5,008 bases of DNA from Nitrospirota bacterium. GTDB lineage: Bacteria > Nitrospirota > Nitrospiria > Nitrospirales > Nitrospiraceae. Both the position numbers and the translations under genes were made by a program. Shown piece by piece: positions 1 to 5,008 of the stretch. The notes beneath the pieces are model-generated. The model was not told the origin of the DNA, ran no database searches, and saw only the letters and a list, made by a program, of their open reading frames with translations. Position 1 is the first letter of the stretch. Every line of letters begins with the position of its first letter. The stretch lies in the NCBI GenBank assembly GCA_005877535.1, contig VBOM01000041.1:1-5008 (forward strand). The letters are read 5' to 3'.

Positions 1-25
1 ATGCCATGGCTTAGTGAGCTGGCTG

Positions 26-329
26 AGTACTGGTAACGACTGTGAGATTGGGGATGCGCCGTCACAGAATGTACTGAAGATTCACTGCACTGCTGGGCTG
101 AGAGGGAGTTTCGGGAAGGGACCCGAAGACATTCACTGTAGAATCCCAGCAGCCGCACTGGCAGCTCGCATTTCAGGTGCACATCGAGTTGGAAAAACTG
201 CATGTGCGCAGGCCCTCGCGCTGGTCCTGAACAGGGGCATGGGCGACCCGTAGTGTCCTACGGATGGCCCCTGGATGTCTATGTCCGAATGGAGGGTAGG
301 AGCGGAGTACGATGCGGAATACCTTCGGA
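26..329. ncRNA. Candidate structured RNA (unrecognised, tentative)
   Basis: Consecutive nested stems are visible: 26-30/71-75 enclosing 40-45/62-67; 90-97/145-152 (8 bp perfect) enclosing hairpins 110-115/122-127 and 131-134/141-144 in a three-way-junction layout; 177-184/202-209 enclosing 187-190/196-199; 232-238/267-273 (7 bp) enclosing 248-253/258-263 (6 bp, 4-nt loop); and 284-289/324-329 enclosing 295-298/320-323. Two U-G pairs (T178-G208, T109-G128) would be A-C mismatches on the other strand, which weakly favours the + strand. I recognise no RNase P, SRP, tmRNA, 6S or riboswitch core motif. Individual 6-bp stems are common by chance, so the case rests on their nesting and density and remains weak. 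No promoter or terminator was identified for it. Confidence 0.22.
232..273. repeat. Two-part stem-loop downstream of tRNA-Leu
   Basis: An outer 7-bp perfect stem (232-238 with 267-273, CAGGGGC/GCCCCTG) encloses an inner 6-bp perfect stem (248-253 with 258-263, CCGTAG/CTACGG) with a 4-nt loop. It lies about 130 nt past the tRNA 3' end and could be a 3' structure that stabilises or stops the tRNA transcript, or part of a separate RNA. It lacks a T-tract on either strand, so it is not a classical intrinsic terminator. Confidence 0.4.
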
Positions 330-400
330 GAGAATCGGGAGTTCTACGGCGCTGGCTATTCAATCATCGGAACGAGTCGCCAATACGAGCGGGTTTGATT

Positions 401-484
401 TGGTGCCGAAGGCGGGACTTGAACCCGCACGGCTTGCGCCACACGCCCCTCAAACGTGCGTGTCTGCCATTTCACCACTTCGGC
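401..484 (-). tRNA. tRNA-Leu(GAG)
   Basis: Read on the - strand, this is a complete class II tRNA of 84 nt with an encoded CCA end (401-403). The acceptor stem is a perfect 7 bp (478-484 with 405-411, GCCGAAG/CTTCGGC) with discriminator A at 404. The D-arm has a GTG/CAC stem and a GG-containing loop. The anticodon stem is 5 bp with one U-G pair (454-458 with 442-446); its loop TTGAGGG carries anticodon GAG at 449-451, reading CUC and CUU leucine codons. The variable arm is a short hairpin GGC-GCAA-GCC, shorter than in many leucine tRNAs but still class II. The T-stem is GCGGG/CCCGC with loop TTCAAGT. The gene is transcribed leftwards, apparently from the strong promoter at 787-816, which leaves a leader of about 295 nt. 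Confidence 0.97.
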
Positions 485-786
485 ACTTGGCAGGAGCTTG
501 AAAAACCCCCACAACTGCGTTCTCGCGTCGCTCAAACCCTCAACATACAGAAGAGAACCCCTCGGATGTCGGAATCACTTGAGGAACTTTTCCGTTCGCC
601 AAGATCCAGCTACAGGGCGAACGGCTCACACGAAGTGCGGACTGTACCTCCTCGGACTTTCGCTTGCTGCGGCCTTGTTGCAGGGATTCTTGAAGCTCCT
701 ACAAAAGGGAATGCTCAAATAGACTGTCACGTTGTTTCGTGCCTGCGTTTCACGCTTTACGAACGCCGAGCTACCGAGGGAGCCGC
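485..786 (-). other. Long 5' leader of the tRNA-Leu transcript
   Basis: This stretch of about 300 bp separates the - strand promoter (787-816) from the tRNA 5' end at 484. No protein gene is supported: open frames crossing it lack starts with ribosome-binding sites, and some run antisense through the tRNA. Visible content includes a perfect 9-bp inverted repeat (592-600/616-624), a 5-bp hairpin with one G-U pair at about 626-638 and one copy of the 9-mer CGTTTCACG at 746-754. On the - strand a G5-T5 run (510-501) lies about 20 nt before the tRNA, but no strong hairpin precedes it, so I do not call a terminator. The leader would be removed during tRNA maturation. Whether it has its own function, such as attenuation or a small RNA, cannot be told from sequence alone. 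Confidence 0.5.
592..624. repeat. Perfect 9-bp inverted repeat, 15-nt loop
   Basis: CCGTTCGCC at 592-600 is the exact reverse complement of GGCGAACGG at 616-624, with a 15-nt loop at 601-615. In the leftward transcript it would form a stable GC-rich hairpin about 110 nt before the tRNA-Leu. No T-run follows on either strand, so it is not a classical terminator. Possible roles are an RNase processing site, part of a leader-encoded RNA or a protein-binding site; none can be chosen from the sequence. Confidence 0.6.
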
Positions 787-816
787 ATTATAGAAGTGGG
801 CCAAAATCCTTGTCAA
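787..816 (-). promoter_or_regulatory. Strong sigma70 promoter for the tRNA-Leu transcript
   Basis: On the - strand, a consensus -35 TTGACA (816-811) is followed after 18 bp by a consensus -10 TATAAT (792-787). Transcription would begin around 778-782. The stretch just after the -10 box is very GC-rich (GCGGCTCCC), which in many bacteria marks stable-RNA promoters under stringent ppGpp control. That fits the downstream tRNA-Leu, but the regulation is an inference. The -35 box overlaps that of the rightward promoter. Confidence 0.8.
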
Positions 817-838
817 TCAATAGACGGTCCGGTAGAAT
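810..838 (+). promoter_or_regulatory. Sigma70 promoter for the HAD phosphatase gene
   Basis: On the + strand, TTGTCA (810-815, five of six consensus bases) is followed after exactly 17 bp by TAGAAT (833-838, five of six). Predicted transcription starts near 845, giving a leader of about 28 nt to the GTG at 873. The -35 box shares 811-815 with the -35 box of the leftward promoter, so both cannot be occupied at once. Confidence 0.62.
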
Positions 839-872
839 CTGGCGGCGCATACTCACCGGATCCTCCAACGTT

Positions 873-1583
873 GTGCAGAGTCACCACAACCTCACTTCCC
901 TGCTCGATGATACCGTTGAACGACGGGCACAGGGGTCCGTCGCTGCGTTGTTCGACGTCGACAACACGCTCCTGCCTGGAGTGGCCAGCGAGGTACGATT
1001 CTTCCGGTTTTTGTGGCGGCGCGGACTGGTGGGATGGAGCGAGTTGAGCCGGAGTGTTGCCTGGCTGGCGGGGCACGTTCCCCCTTTCTCGCTGCACTCG
1101 CTCCGAGAGCAAAAAGTGTATCTGACGGGCAAGCGCCCCGCAGACATTGAATCGTGCGCGCGGGAGTTCTGTCAGGCCGAGATGATCGGCAAGCTGTCCC
1201 TGCAGGGTCGCGCAAGGCTAGACGCGCATCGACAGGCCGGGCACCAGCTGATTCTTGTGACTGGCGCACCTGATTTTTTGATCGTGCCCCTTGCGGAATT
1301 TTTGGGCGTGTCCACGGTCTTCGCGGCGAAGCCGGAGCAACGGAATTCCGTCTATACCGGTGCGTTGATTCCCCCGTTGCCCTATGGCGGTGGCAAGCGT
1401 GAGCTGATCCTCGCCCACGCTCACGGAATGGGCCTCGATCTGGCCGGCTCCTACGCCTATGGCGACAGCCCCGGCGACCGCGACATTCTTGAACTGGTCG
1501 GGTACCCCCTGGTGGTGAACCCGATCCGGGGCATGGCTCGCACGGCGCGCCGCCTCGGCTGGCCTGTCACAACGTGGGAGTAA
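873..1583 (+). CDS. HAD-IB family (SerB-like) phosphatase
   Basis: This is a haloacid dehalogenase superfamily hydrolase of subfamily IB, the phosphoserine phosphatase-like group. It is expected to be a cytoplasmic Mg2+-dependent phosphatase that forms an aspartyl-phosphate intermediate; the substrate is unknown. With GTG 873 as start (236 aa), motif I is FDVDNTLL at 27-34, with D28 the nucleophile and D30 the acid/base. Motif II is T130 in LVTGAPD, motif III is probably K175 in GGGKRE, and motif IV is GDSPGD with D198 and D202. The C1-type cap lies between motifs I and II. GTG 873 was chosen because it follows the +1 of the rightward promoter; ribosome-binding sequence there is weak. The frame is open upstream to TTG codons at 810 and 732, but those would lie across the promoter region. 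No signal peptide or membrane segment is visible. It is probably not SerB itself, as the family contains several related hypothetical phosphatases. Confidence 0.85.
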   Translation: MQSHHNLTSLLDDTVERRAQGSVAALFDVDNTLLPGVASEVRFFRFLWRRGLVGWSELSRSVAWLAGHVPPFSLHSLREQKVYLTGKRPADIESCAREFCQAEMIGKLSLQGRARLDAHRQAGHQLILVTGAPDFLIVPLAEFLGVSTVFAAKPEQRNSVYTGALIPPLPYGGGKRELILAHAHGMGLDLAGSYAYGDSPGDRDILELVGYPLVVNPIRGMARTARRLGWPVTTWE

Positions 1584-1646
1584 CGCCGTGAATCGTTCAG
1601 CGTTAACCAATTCTGCGGTTACACAGTGTCCAGACGTTTCCAGCAG

Positions 1647-1678
1647 GCGTTTCACGATTAACGTTTCACGTTTCACGT
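1647..1678 (+). repeat. Tandem CGTTTCACG repeats upstream of queE
   Basis: Three copies of CGTTTCACG occur at 1648-1656, 1662-1670 and 1669-1677. The last two overlap, giving a 7-bp tandem period (TTTCACG). The same 9-mer occurs at 746-754, and its reverse complement at 2327-2335 just after queE. The cluster ends 8 bp before the queE start codon, where a ribosome-binding site would normally be. It resembles a dispersed intergenic repeat family rather than a coding or promoter element. Confidence 0.75.
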
Positions 1679-1686
1679 CTTGAGCC

Positions 1687-2322
1687 ATGCGCATCACCGA
1701 AATCTTCCATAGCATTCAAGGTGAGTCGAGCTACGCCGGACAGCCCTGTGTGTTTGTGCGACTGACCGGATGCCCGCTCCGCTGCACCTGGTGCGATACC
1801 GACTATGCCTTTTATGAGGGGCACGAGTTCTCGATCGATGAGGTCCTGGCGAAGGTGCAAACCTATGGGTGCCGCCTCGTGGAGGTCACCGGAGGGGAGC
1901 CGCTTGTTCAACCAGAAAGCTTCCCGCTCATGACCAGACTGTGCGACGCCGGGTATACAGTCCTTCTAGAGACCAGCGGCGCCGTCGATATTGCACCGGT
2001 CGATCCGCGTGCGCATGTCATCCTGGATGTGAAGTGTCCGGGGAGCGGTATGACAGACCGGATGCACTGGACGAATCTTTCTCAGCTGGCCGCCAAAGAC
2101 GAGGCGAAGTTCGTCATGGCTGACCGAGCCGACTACGACTGGGCCCGTGAGATCCTTACTCAGTATGACGTAGCCAGCCGCTGTCCGGTGCTTTTCAGTC
2201 CGGTCTTTGGCTCGCTCGATGTGCGTCAGCTGGCAGAGTGGATCCTGGCTGACCGTCTGCCGGTCCGTTTTCAATTACAGATGCACAAGTATATATGGGC
2301 GCCCGATATGAGAGGGGTGTAA
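1687..2322 (+). CDS. queE: 7-carboxy-7-deazaguanine synthase QueE
   Basis: This radical SAM enzyme converts 6-carboxy-5,6,7,8-tetrahydropterin to 7-carboxy-7-deazaguanine. That is an early step towards preQ0, leading to queuosine in tRNAs with GUN anticodons or to other 7-deazaguanine derivatives. The 211-aa protein has the family N-terminus (ITEIFHSIQGES, 3-14) and the iron-sulfur motif CPLRCTWC with C29, C33 and C36, a CX3CX2C spacing normal for QueE. It also has the SAM-binding TGGEPL at 68-73, and a C-terminal LQMHKYIW segment typical of the family. Length is normal. The ATG at 1687 fits the conserved N-terminus, but no clear Shine-Dalgarno precedes it; a repeat ends 8 bp upstream. The queC, queD and queF partners are not in the window. 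The gene sits between inverted repeat arms at 1656-1678 and 2326-2348. Confidence 0.95.
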   Translation: MRITEIFHSIQGESSYAGQPCVFVRLTGCPLRCTWCDTDYAFYEGHEFSIDEVLAKVQTYGCRLVEVTGGEPLVQPESFPLMTRLCDAGYTVLLETSGAVDIAPVDPRAHVILDVKCPGSGMTDRMHWTNLSQLAAKDEAKFVMADRADYDWAREILTQYDVASRCPVLFSPVFGSLDVRQLAEWILADRLPVRFQLQMHKYIWAPDMRGV

Positions 2323-2325
2323 GGA

Positions 2326-2348
2326 ACGTGAAACGTATGTCGTTAATC
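2326..2348 (-). repeat. Inverted copy of the upstream queE repeat
   Basis: This 23-bp segment is the reverse complement of 1656-1678 at 19 of 23 positions: 11 identical bases (ACGTGAAACGT, 2326-2336), four mismatches (2337-2340) and then eight identical bases (CGTTAATC, 2341-2348). It begins 3 bp after the queE stop codon. A further short inverted match, TGAATCGT (1589-1596) against 2427-2434, lies outside these arms. In a transcript covering the gene the arms could pair across the whole of queE. Confidence 0.75.
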
Positions 2349-2449
2349 ACGCGAGACTTGCGAGGAAAGCGGAACTGGTCGGAAGTGTCATCTTCGCGAG
2401 TCGCGCCTGTCGTGCAGGTCTCGCTCACGATTCATGCGCAATGAGAACC

Positions 2450-2455
2450 AAGGAG
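2450..2455 (+). promoter_or_regulatory. Ribosome-binding site of pepA
   Basis: AAGGAG lies 6 nt before the ATG at 2462. This is a strong Shine-Dalgarno that fixes that start over the ATG at 2471. Confidence 0.85.
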
Positions 2456-2461
2456 ATGTGA

Positions 2462-3973
2462 ATGAAGATCATGCAGGTCACGGTACAGGTTGAGCGAGCG
2501 GAGAAGGCATCCGCAGAGTTGTTGGTACTCACGCACTGTGAAGGAGAGGCCTTGGCCAAACAGGATGCGGCCCTGCTCGATCGGGCCCTCGGTGGCGCGT
2601 TGAGCAAGCTGGTGCAATCCAAGGAATTCGAAGGCAAGGCCAATGAAGTATTGTTGTATCACACGCAGGACCTGGTACCTGCGATGCGGCTCGTGCTGGT
2701 CGGTTTGGGCAAGAAGAACGAGGTTACGATTGAGACGATCCGACAAGCGATGGGCTCAGCCGCGAAGCGCGTCCGTCAGGCGAAGGTCGGGTCCTATTCG
2801 GTGGTGCTGCCAACCGCGATGCCCGGCGGAATGTCATGGGTCGAGGTGGCACAGGCAATGGTTGAAGGGGCGATCCTGGGCAGTTATCAGTTCACCGTCT
2901 ATCGGAGCGAGGCCGCCTCAGGGCAAGACGTCGCGGAGATGAGGATTCTCATTCCGAAAAAGGGTCAGTTGCGGCAGGTCACTGAAGGTGTCCGGCGCGG
3001 CGTCGCCACAGCAGAGGCCACCGTCTTTGTCCGCGACCTCTGTAATCATCCCTCCAACATCCTGACCCCCACCAGAGTCGCCGACGAAGCGAAGACCATC
3101 GCCAAGGCTGAAGGAATCACGATCAAGATTCTCGAGCAGAAAGAGATGGAACGTTTGGGGATGGGGGCACTGCTCGGCGTGGCGCGCGGGAGCCAGGAGC
3201 CGCCCAAGTTCATCATCCTTGAATACAACGGCGCCAAGAAAAAAGACACGCGTCCAGTCGTGCTGGTCGGGAAAACGATTACCTTCGATACGGGTGGGAT
3301 CTCGCTGAAGCCTGCCGAAAATATGGAACACATGAAGGCCGATATGACGGGAGGGGCCGAAGTTCTGGCTTCGATCAGAGCGGCGGCCAGACTCAAGCTC
3401 CCGCTGCGTCTCATCAGCATCCTGCCCGTAGCGGAAAACATGCCTGGTGGCAGGGCGATGAAGCCGGGCGATATCGTCACGACACTGTCGGGGAAGACCG
3501 TCGAAGTGCAGAACACGGATGCGGAGGGCCGGCTCATCCTGGCCGACGGCCTTGCCTATGCAATGCGCTATAAGCCGGCGGCCCTGATCGACATTGCGAC
3601 GCTCACGGGGGCCTGTGTGGTAGCGCTCGGTCAATTTGCAATCGGGATGTTCGGGAGCGACCAGCCACTCAAAGAACAGATCCAGAAGTCGGGACAGAAG
3701 GCCGGCGAACGTGTGTGGGAGATGCCCTTGTGGGAGGAATATTTCGAACAGCTCAAGAGTGATGTCGCCGATATGCGCAACATCGGTGGCCGTCGGGGCG
3801 GCATGATCACCGCGGCGCTCTTTCTGAGCAAGTTCGTGGGGGACTGCCCGTGGGTGCATCTCGATATTGCCAGTACGGATTGGAGCGAGCGGGAACGGGC
3901 CTACATTCCGAAGGGTCCCACCGCAATTGGAACCAGGTTATTGGTGCAATACCTGATTGATCGGAGCCTCTAG
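2462..3973 (+). CDS. pepA: Leucyl aminopeptidase (cytosol aminopeptidase, M17)
   Basis: This is a two-metal cytosolic aminopeptidase that removes N-terminal residues such as leucine from peptides; family members form hexamers. The 503-aa length is normal for PepA. The N-terminal domain covers about 1-180 and the catalytic domain about 190-503. Metal ligands and catalytic residues line up with E. coli PepA at an offset of +1: K271, D276, K283, D294, D353, E355 and R357. The M17 signature NTDAEGRL is at 351-358. The VGKG motif of E. coli reads VGKT here (T272), close to the active site. No signal peptide is present. The start is ATG 2462, behind a strong ribosome-binding site. Some family members, such as E. 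coli PepA, also bind DNA; nothing here shows that. The stop lies 2 bp before nagZ, so the two are very probably co-transcribed and co-translated. Confidence 0.96.
   Translation: MKIMQVTVQVERAEKASAELLVLTHCEGEALAKQDAALLDRALGGALSKLVQSKEFEGKANEVLLYHTQDLVPAMRLVLVGLGKKNEVTIETIRQAMGSAAKRVRQAKVGSYSVVLPTAMPGGMSWVEVAQAMVEGAILGSYQFTVYRSEAASGQDVAEMRILIPKKGQLRQVTEGVRRGVATAEATVFVRDLCNHPSNILTPTRVADEAKTIAKAEGITIKILEQKEMERLGMGALLGVARGSQEPPKFIILEYNGAKKKDTRPVVLVGKTITFDTGGISLKPAENMEHMKADMTGGAEVLASIRAAARLKLPLRLISILPVAENMPGGRAMKPGDIVTTLSGKTVEVQNTDAEGRLILADGLAYAMRYKPAALIDIATLTGACVVALGQFAIGMFGSDQPLKEQIQKSGQKAGERVWEMPLWEEYFEQLKSDVADMRNIGGRRGGMITAALFLSKFVGDCPWVHLDIASTDWSERERAYIPKGPTAIGTRLLVQYLIDRSL
3963..3966 (+). promoter_or_regulatory. 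Ribosome-binding site of nagZ inside pepA
   Basis: GGAG lies within the last codons of pepA, 9 nt before the TTG at 3976. An in-frame TGA at 3958-3960 closes the nagZ frame upstream, so TTG 3976 is the only start before ATG 4024 that has a suitable site. The placement implies translational coupling to pepA. Confidence 0.7.
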
Positions 3974-3975
3974 CA

Positions 3976-5008
3976 TTGGAGCGATATCGACTGACCTCGC
4001 GCGAAAAGATCGGGCAGCTCTTCATGGTCGGGTTTCTGGGCACATCGGTGACGCCCGATCTGGCCTCGTTCATCAAAGAGTACAGGCCAGGCGGGGTTAT
4101 TCTCTTCTCTCGAAATCTAGAATCCGTCGAGCAGATGGTCGACCTGACCAACGACCTGCAAGCCTGCAGCCCCCAATCGCCGTTGTTGATTTCGATCGAT
4201 CAAGAAGGTGGTCGGGTCTCCCGTCTTCCGAAGGGCTTTACGATTTTCCCCCCTTGCGGCCTGTTGGGTCGCTGCAACTCAACCGAATTGGCGTACGCAG
4301 CTGCGGCCACCATTGCCAGAGAGCTGCGGGCGGTGGGCGTGAACATGAATATGGCGCCGGTGCTCGACGTGAACAGCAATCCGGACAATCCGGTCATCGG
4401 CGACCGCGCGTTCGGTACGACGCCGGATGTGGTCTGTGAACTGGGGTTGGCGACGGCGGCAGGGCTGCAAGACAACAAGGTCGTAGCCTGCGGCAAGCAC
4501 TTTCCCGGTCACGGCGATACGAATGCCGATTCCCACAAAGAACTCCCGGTGGTCGAGGCATCGCGGGAGCGATTGGAAGCTGTCGAATTGCTCCCGTTTC
4601 GCCGTGCTGTTGAGAAGGGGATCGCGTCCATGATGACCGCGCACGTACTCTACCGGGCCCTCGATCACGAATTGCCGGCCACGCTCTCGCCGACCATCAT
4701 TAACAACTTCTTGCGTCAGAAGCTGAGATACGACGGAGTGGTGTTGACGGATGACTTAGAAATGCACGCGATCATCGACCATTATGGCATAGAAGATGCT
4801 GCGGTTCGTGCAGTGCTGGCGGGATGCGATGTCTTGTTGATTTGTAAAGATCGGGATCGGGAAGTCGCCGCCTTCGGGGCGGTGGAGCAGGCGGTGGCAT
4901 CAGGCACGATTTCCGTCGATCGGTTAGACCTCTCGGCGGCTCGAATCGCCCTCTTGAAAGACCGGTTTGTGTCGCCCTATATGCCGGTGACGGTATCCGA
5001 GGCAAAGC
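3976..5008 (+). CDS. nagZ: Beta-N-acetylhexosaminidase NagZ (3' partial)
   Basis: This is a glycoside hydrolase family 3 enzyme. It removes GlcNAc from GlcNAc-1,6-anhydroMurNAc (peptides), a cytoplasmic step of peptidoglycan recycling. From TTG 3976 the frame is open to the window edge (344 codons plus one base), near the usual full NagZ length of about 340-370 aa, so only a short C-terminus should be missing. Motifs seen are DQEGGR at 75-80, and KHFPGHGDT starting at K174/H175 and running into D185-S-H187, the Asp-His pair that NagZ uses as acid/base. The probable nucleophile is D259 in LTDDLEM. There is no signal peptide or lipobox, consistent with a cytoplasmic location. The N-terminus MERYRLTSREKIGQLFMVGF is typical for the family, supporting TTG over the ATG at 4024, which would cut into the first strand. 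It forms a coupled pair with pepA. Confidence 0.93.
   Translation, partial: MERYRLTSREKIGQLFMVGFLGTSVTPDLASFIKEYRPGGVILFSRNLESVEQMVDLTNDLQACSPQSPLLISIDQEGGRVSRLPKGFTIFPPCGLLGRCNSTELAYAAAATIARELRAVGVNMNMAPVLDVNSNPDNPVIGDRAFGTTPDVVCELGLATAAGLQDNKVVACGKHFPGHGDTNADSHKELPVVEASRERLEAVELLPFRRAVEKGIASMMTAHVLYRALDHELPATLSPTIINNFLRQKLRYDGVVLTDDLEMHAIIDHYGIEDAAVRAVLAGCDVLLICKDRDREVAAFGAVEQAVASGTISVDRLDLSAARIALLKDRFVSPYMPVTVSEAK

Larger units (their letters stand above)
1..400. other. Non-coding stretch, hairpin-rich, no gene recognised
   Basis: This stretch lies downstream of the tRNA-Leu on the - strand and holds no open frame that looks like a protein: candidate frames are short, rich in Arg, Ser, Pro and Ala, lack a convincing ribosome-binding site and match no family I know. 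Its visible content is a series of nested inverted repeats between about 26 and 329, described in the separate RNA candidate entry. There is no T-run typical of an intrinsic terminator after the tRNA. The left edge is cut by the window, so a gene or RNA could continue outside it. Confidence 0.6.
2323..2461 (+). other. queE-pepA intergenic region
   Basis: This 139-bp gap holds the downstream repeat arm (2326-2348), a 7-bp perfect inverted repeat GCGAGAC/GTCTCGC (2351-2357 with 2418-2424), a small hairpin CCTG/CAGG (2406-2409 with 2415-2418) and the pepA ribosome-binding site. I see no T-run terminator and no convincing -35/-10 pair. Whether pepA has its own promoter or is read through from queE therefore stays open. 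Confidence 0.5.

Noticed and set aside
10..50. Resemblance to the 3' end of 23S rRNA (GAGCTGGC..GTACT..GTGAG)
   Set aside because: The usually invariant GTACTAAT block reads GTACTGGT here, the similarity does not extend, and no recognisable 5S rRNA follows. Treated as chance without a search.
145..175. Possible tmRNA tag-like stretch (Ala-Leu-Ala-Ala in one frame)
   Set aside because: No stop codon follows the tag-like residues, and no tRNA-like ends of a tmRNA are visible.
640..665. GAAAGTCCG on the - strand, reminiscent of an RNase P RNA core element
   Set aside because: None of the other conserved RNase P elements occurs around it.
626..722. Hydrophobic peptide-like stretch (LYLLGLSLAAALLQGFL) on the + strand
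   Set aside because: No in-frame start with a ribosome-binding site precedes it; the only upstream start lies inside the tRNA gene. It is probably a chance frame in the tRNA leader.
275..793. Long + strand open frame across the tRNA region
   Set aside because: It runs antisense through a well-supported tRNA, has no ribosome-binding site and its composition is not protein-like.
732..872. N-terminal extension of the HAD phosphatase to TTG 732 or 810
   Set aside because: The added residues are not HAD-like and would span the divergent promoter region; GTG 873 fits the predicted transcript start.
1600..1625. Possible terminator after the HAD gene (TAACC/GGTTA)
   Set aside because: The stem has only five base pairs and no T-run follows.
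2441..2461. Six-codon mini-frame (MRTKEM) ending directly before the pepA ATG
   Set aside because: It has no ribosome-binding site of its own, and its sequence is explained by the pepA Shine-Dalgarno.
2918..3859. Long - strand open frame of 313 codons
   Set aside because: It lies wholly antisense to pepA, which has complete M17 motifs; it is a GC-codon shadow frame.

Overview
The window most resembles a chromosomal segment of a moderately GC-rich Gram-negative-type bacterium. My best guess is a Nitrospira-like member of Nitrospirota, based on the general look of the proteins and on intergenic motifs built from GTGAAACG/CGTTTCAC. This guess is an inference from memory and was not tested by any search. 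Four protein genes can be recognised, all on the + strand: a HAD-IB (SerB-like) phosphatase, queE, pepA and a 3'-truncated nagZ. One tRNA gene, tRNA-Leu(GAG), lies on the - strand.

Left part (1-872): no convincing protein gene is present. Positions 1-400 contain a run of nested short hairpins that could be part of an unrecognised structured RNA, or could be chance. The tRNA-Leu occupies 401-484. Upstream of it (485-786, read on the - strand) is a leader of about 295 nt with a perfect 9-bp stem. That leader begins at a near-consensus sigma70 promoter, TTGACA-18-TATAAT. A second promoter, TTGTCA-17-TAGAAT, points right towards the phosphatase gene. The two -35 boxes overlap by five bases, so the tRNA and the HAD gene form a divergent pair whose promoters probably compete for polymerase.

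Middle part (873-2461): the HAD-IB phosphatase (GTG start at 873) is followed by a 103-bp gap with tandem CGTTTCACG repeats, then queE (7-carboxy-7-deazaguanine synthase, queuosine/preQ0 pathway), then a 139-bp gap. queE is tightly bracketed by inverted copies of a 23-bp motif (19 of 23 identical). One arm ends 8 bp before the ATG and the other starts 3 bp after the stop. queE has no good Shine-Dalgarno; the repeat sits where one would be expected.

Right part (2462-5008): pepA (M17 leucyl aminopeptidase) carries all expected metal-ligand and catalytic residues. It is followed after 2 bp by nagZ (GH3 beta-N-acetylhexosaminidase), which starts at TTG with its ribosome-binding site inside the end of pepA, so the two form a coupled operon. 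Together they suggest turnover of peptides and recycled peptidoglycan fragments in the cytoplasm. No mobile element, CRISPR array or defence system is visible. The most unusual signals are non-coding: the overlapping divergent promoters, the long structured tRNA leader, the repeats around queE and the hairpin-rich left end.
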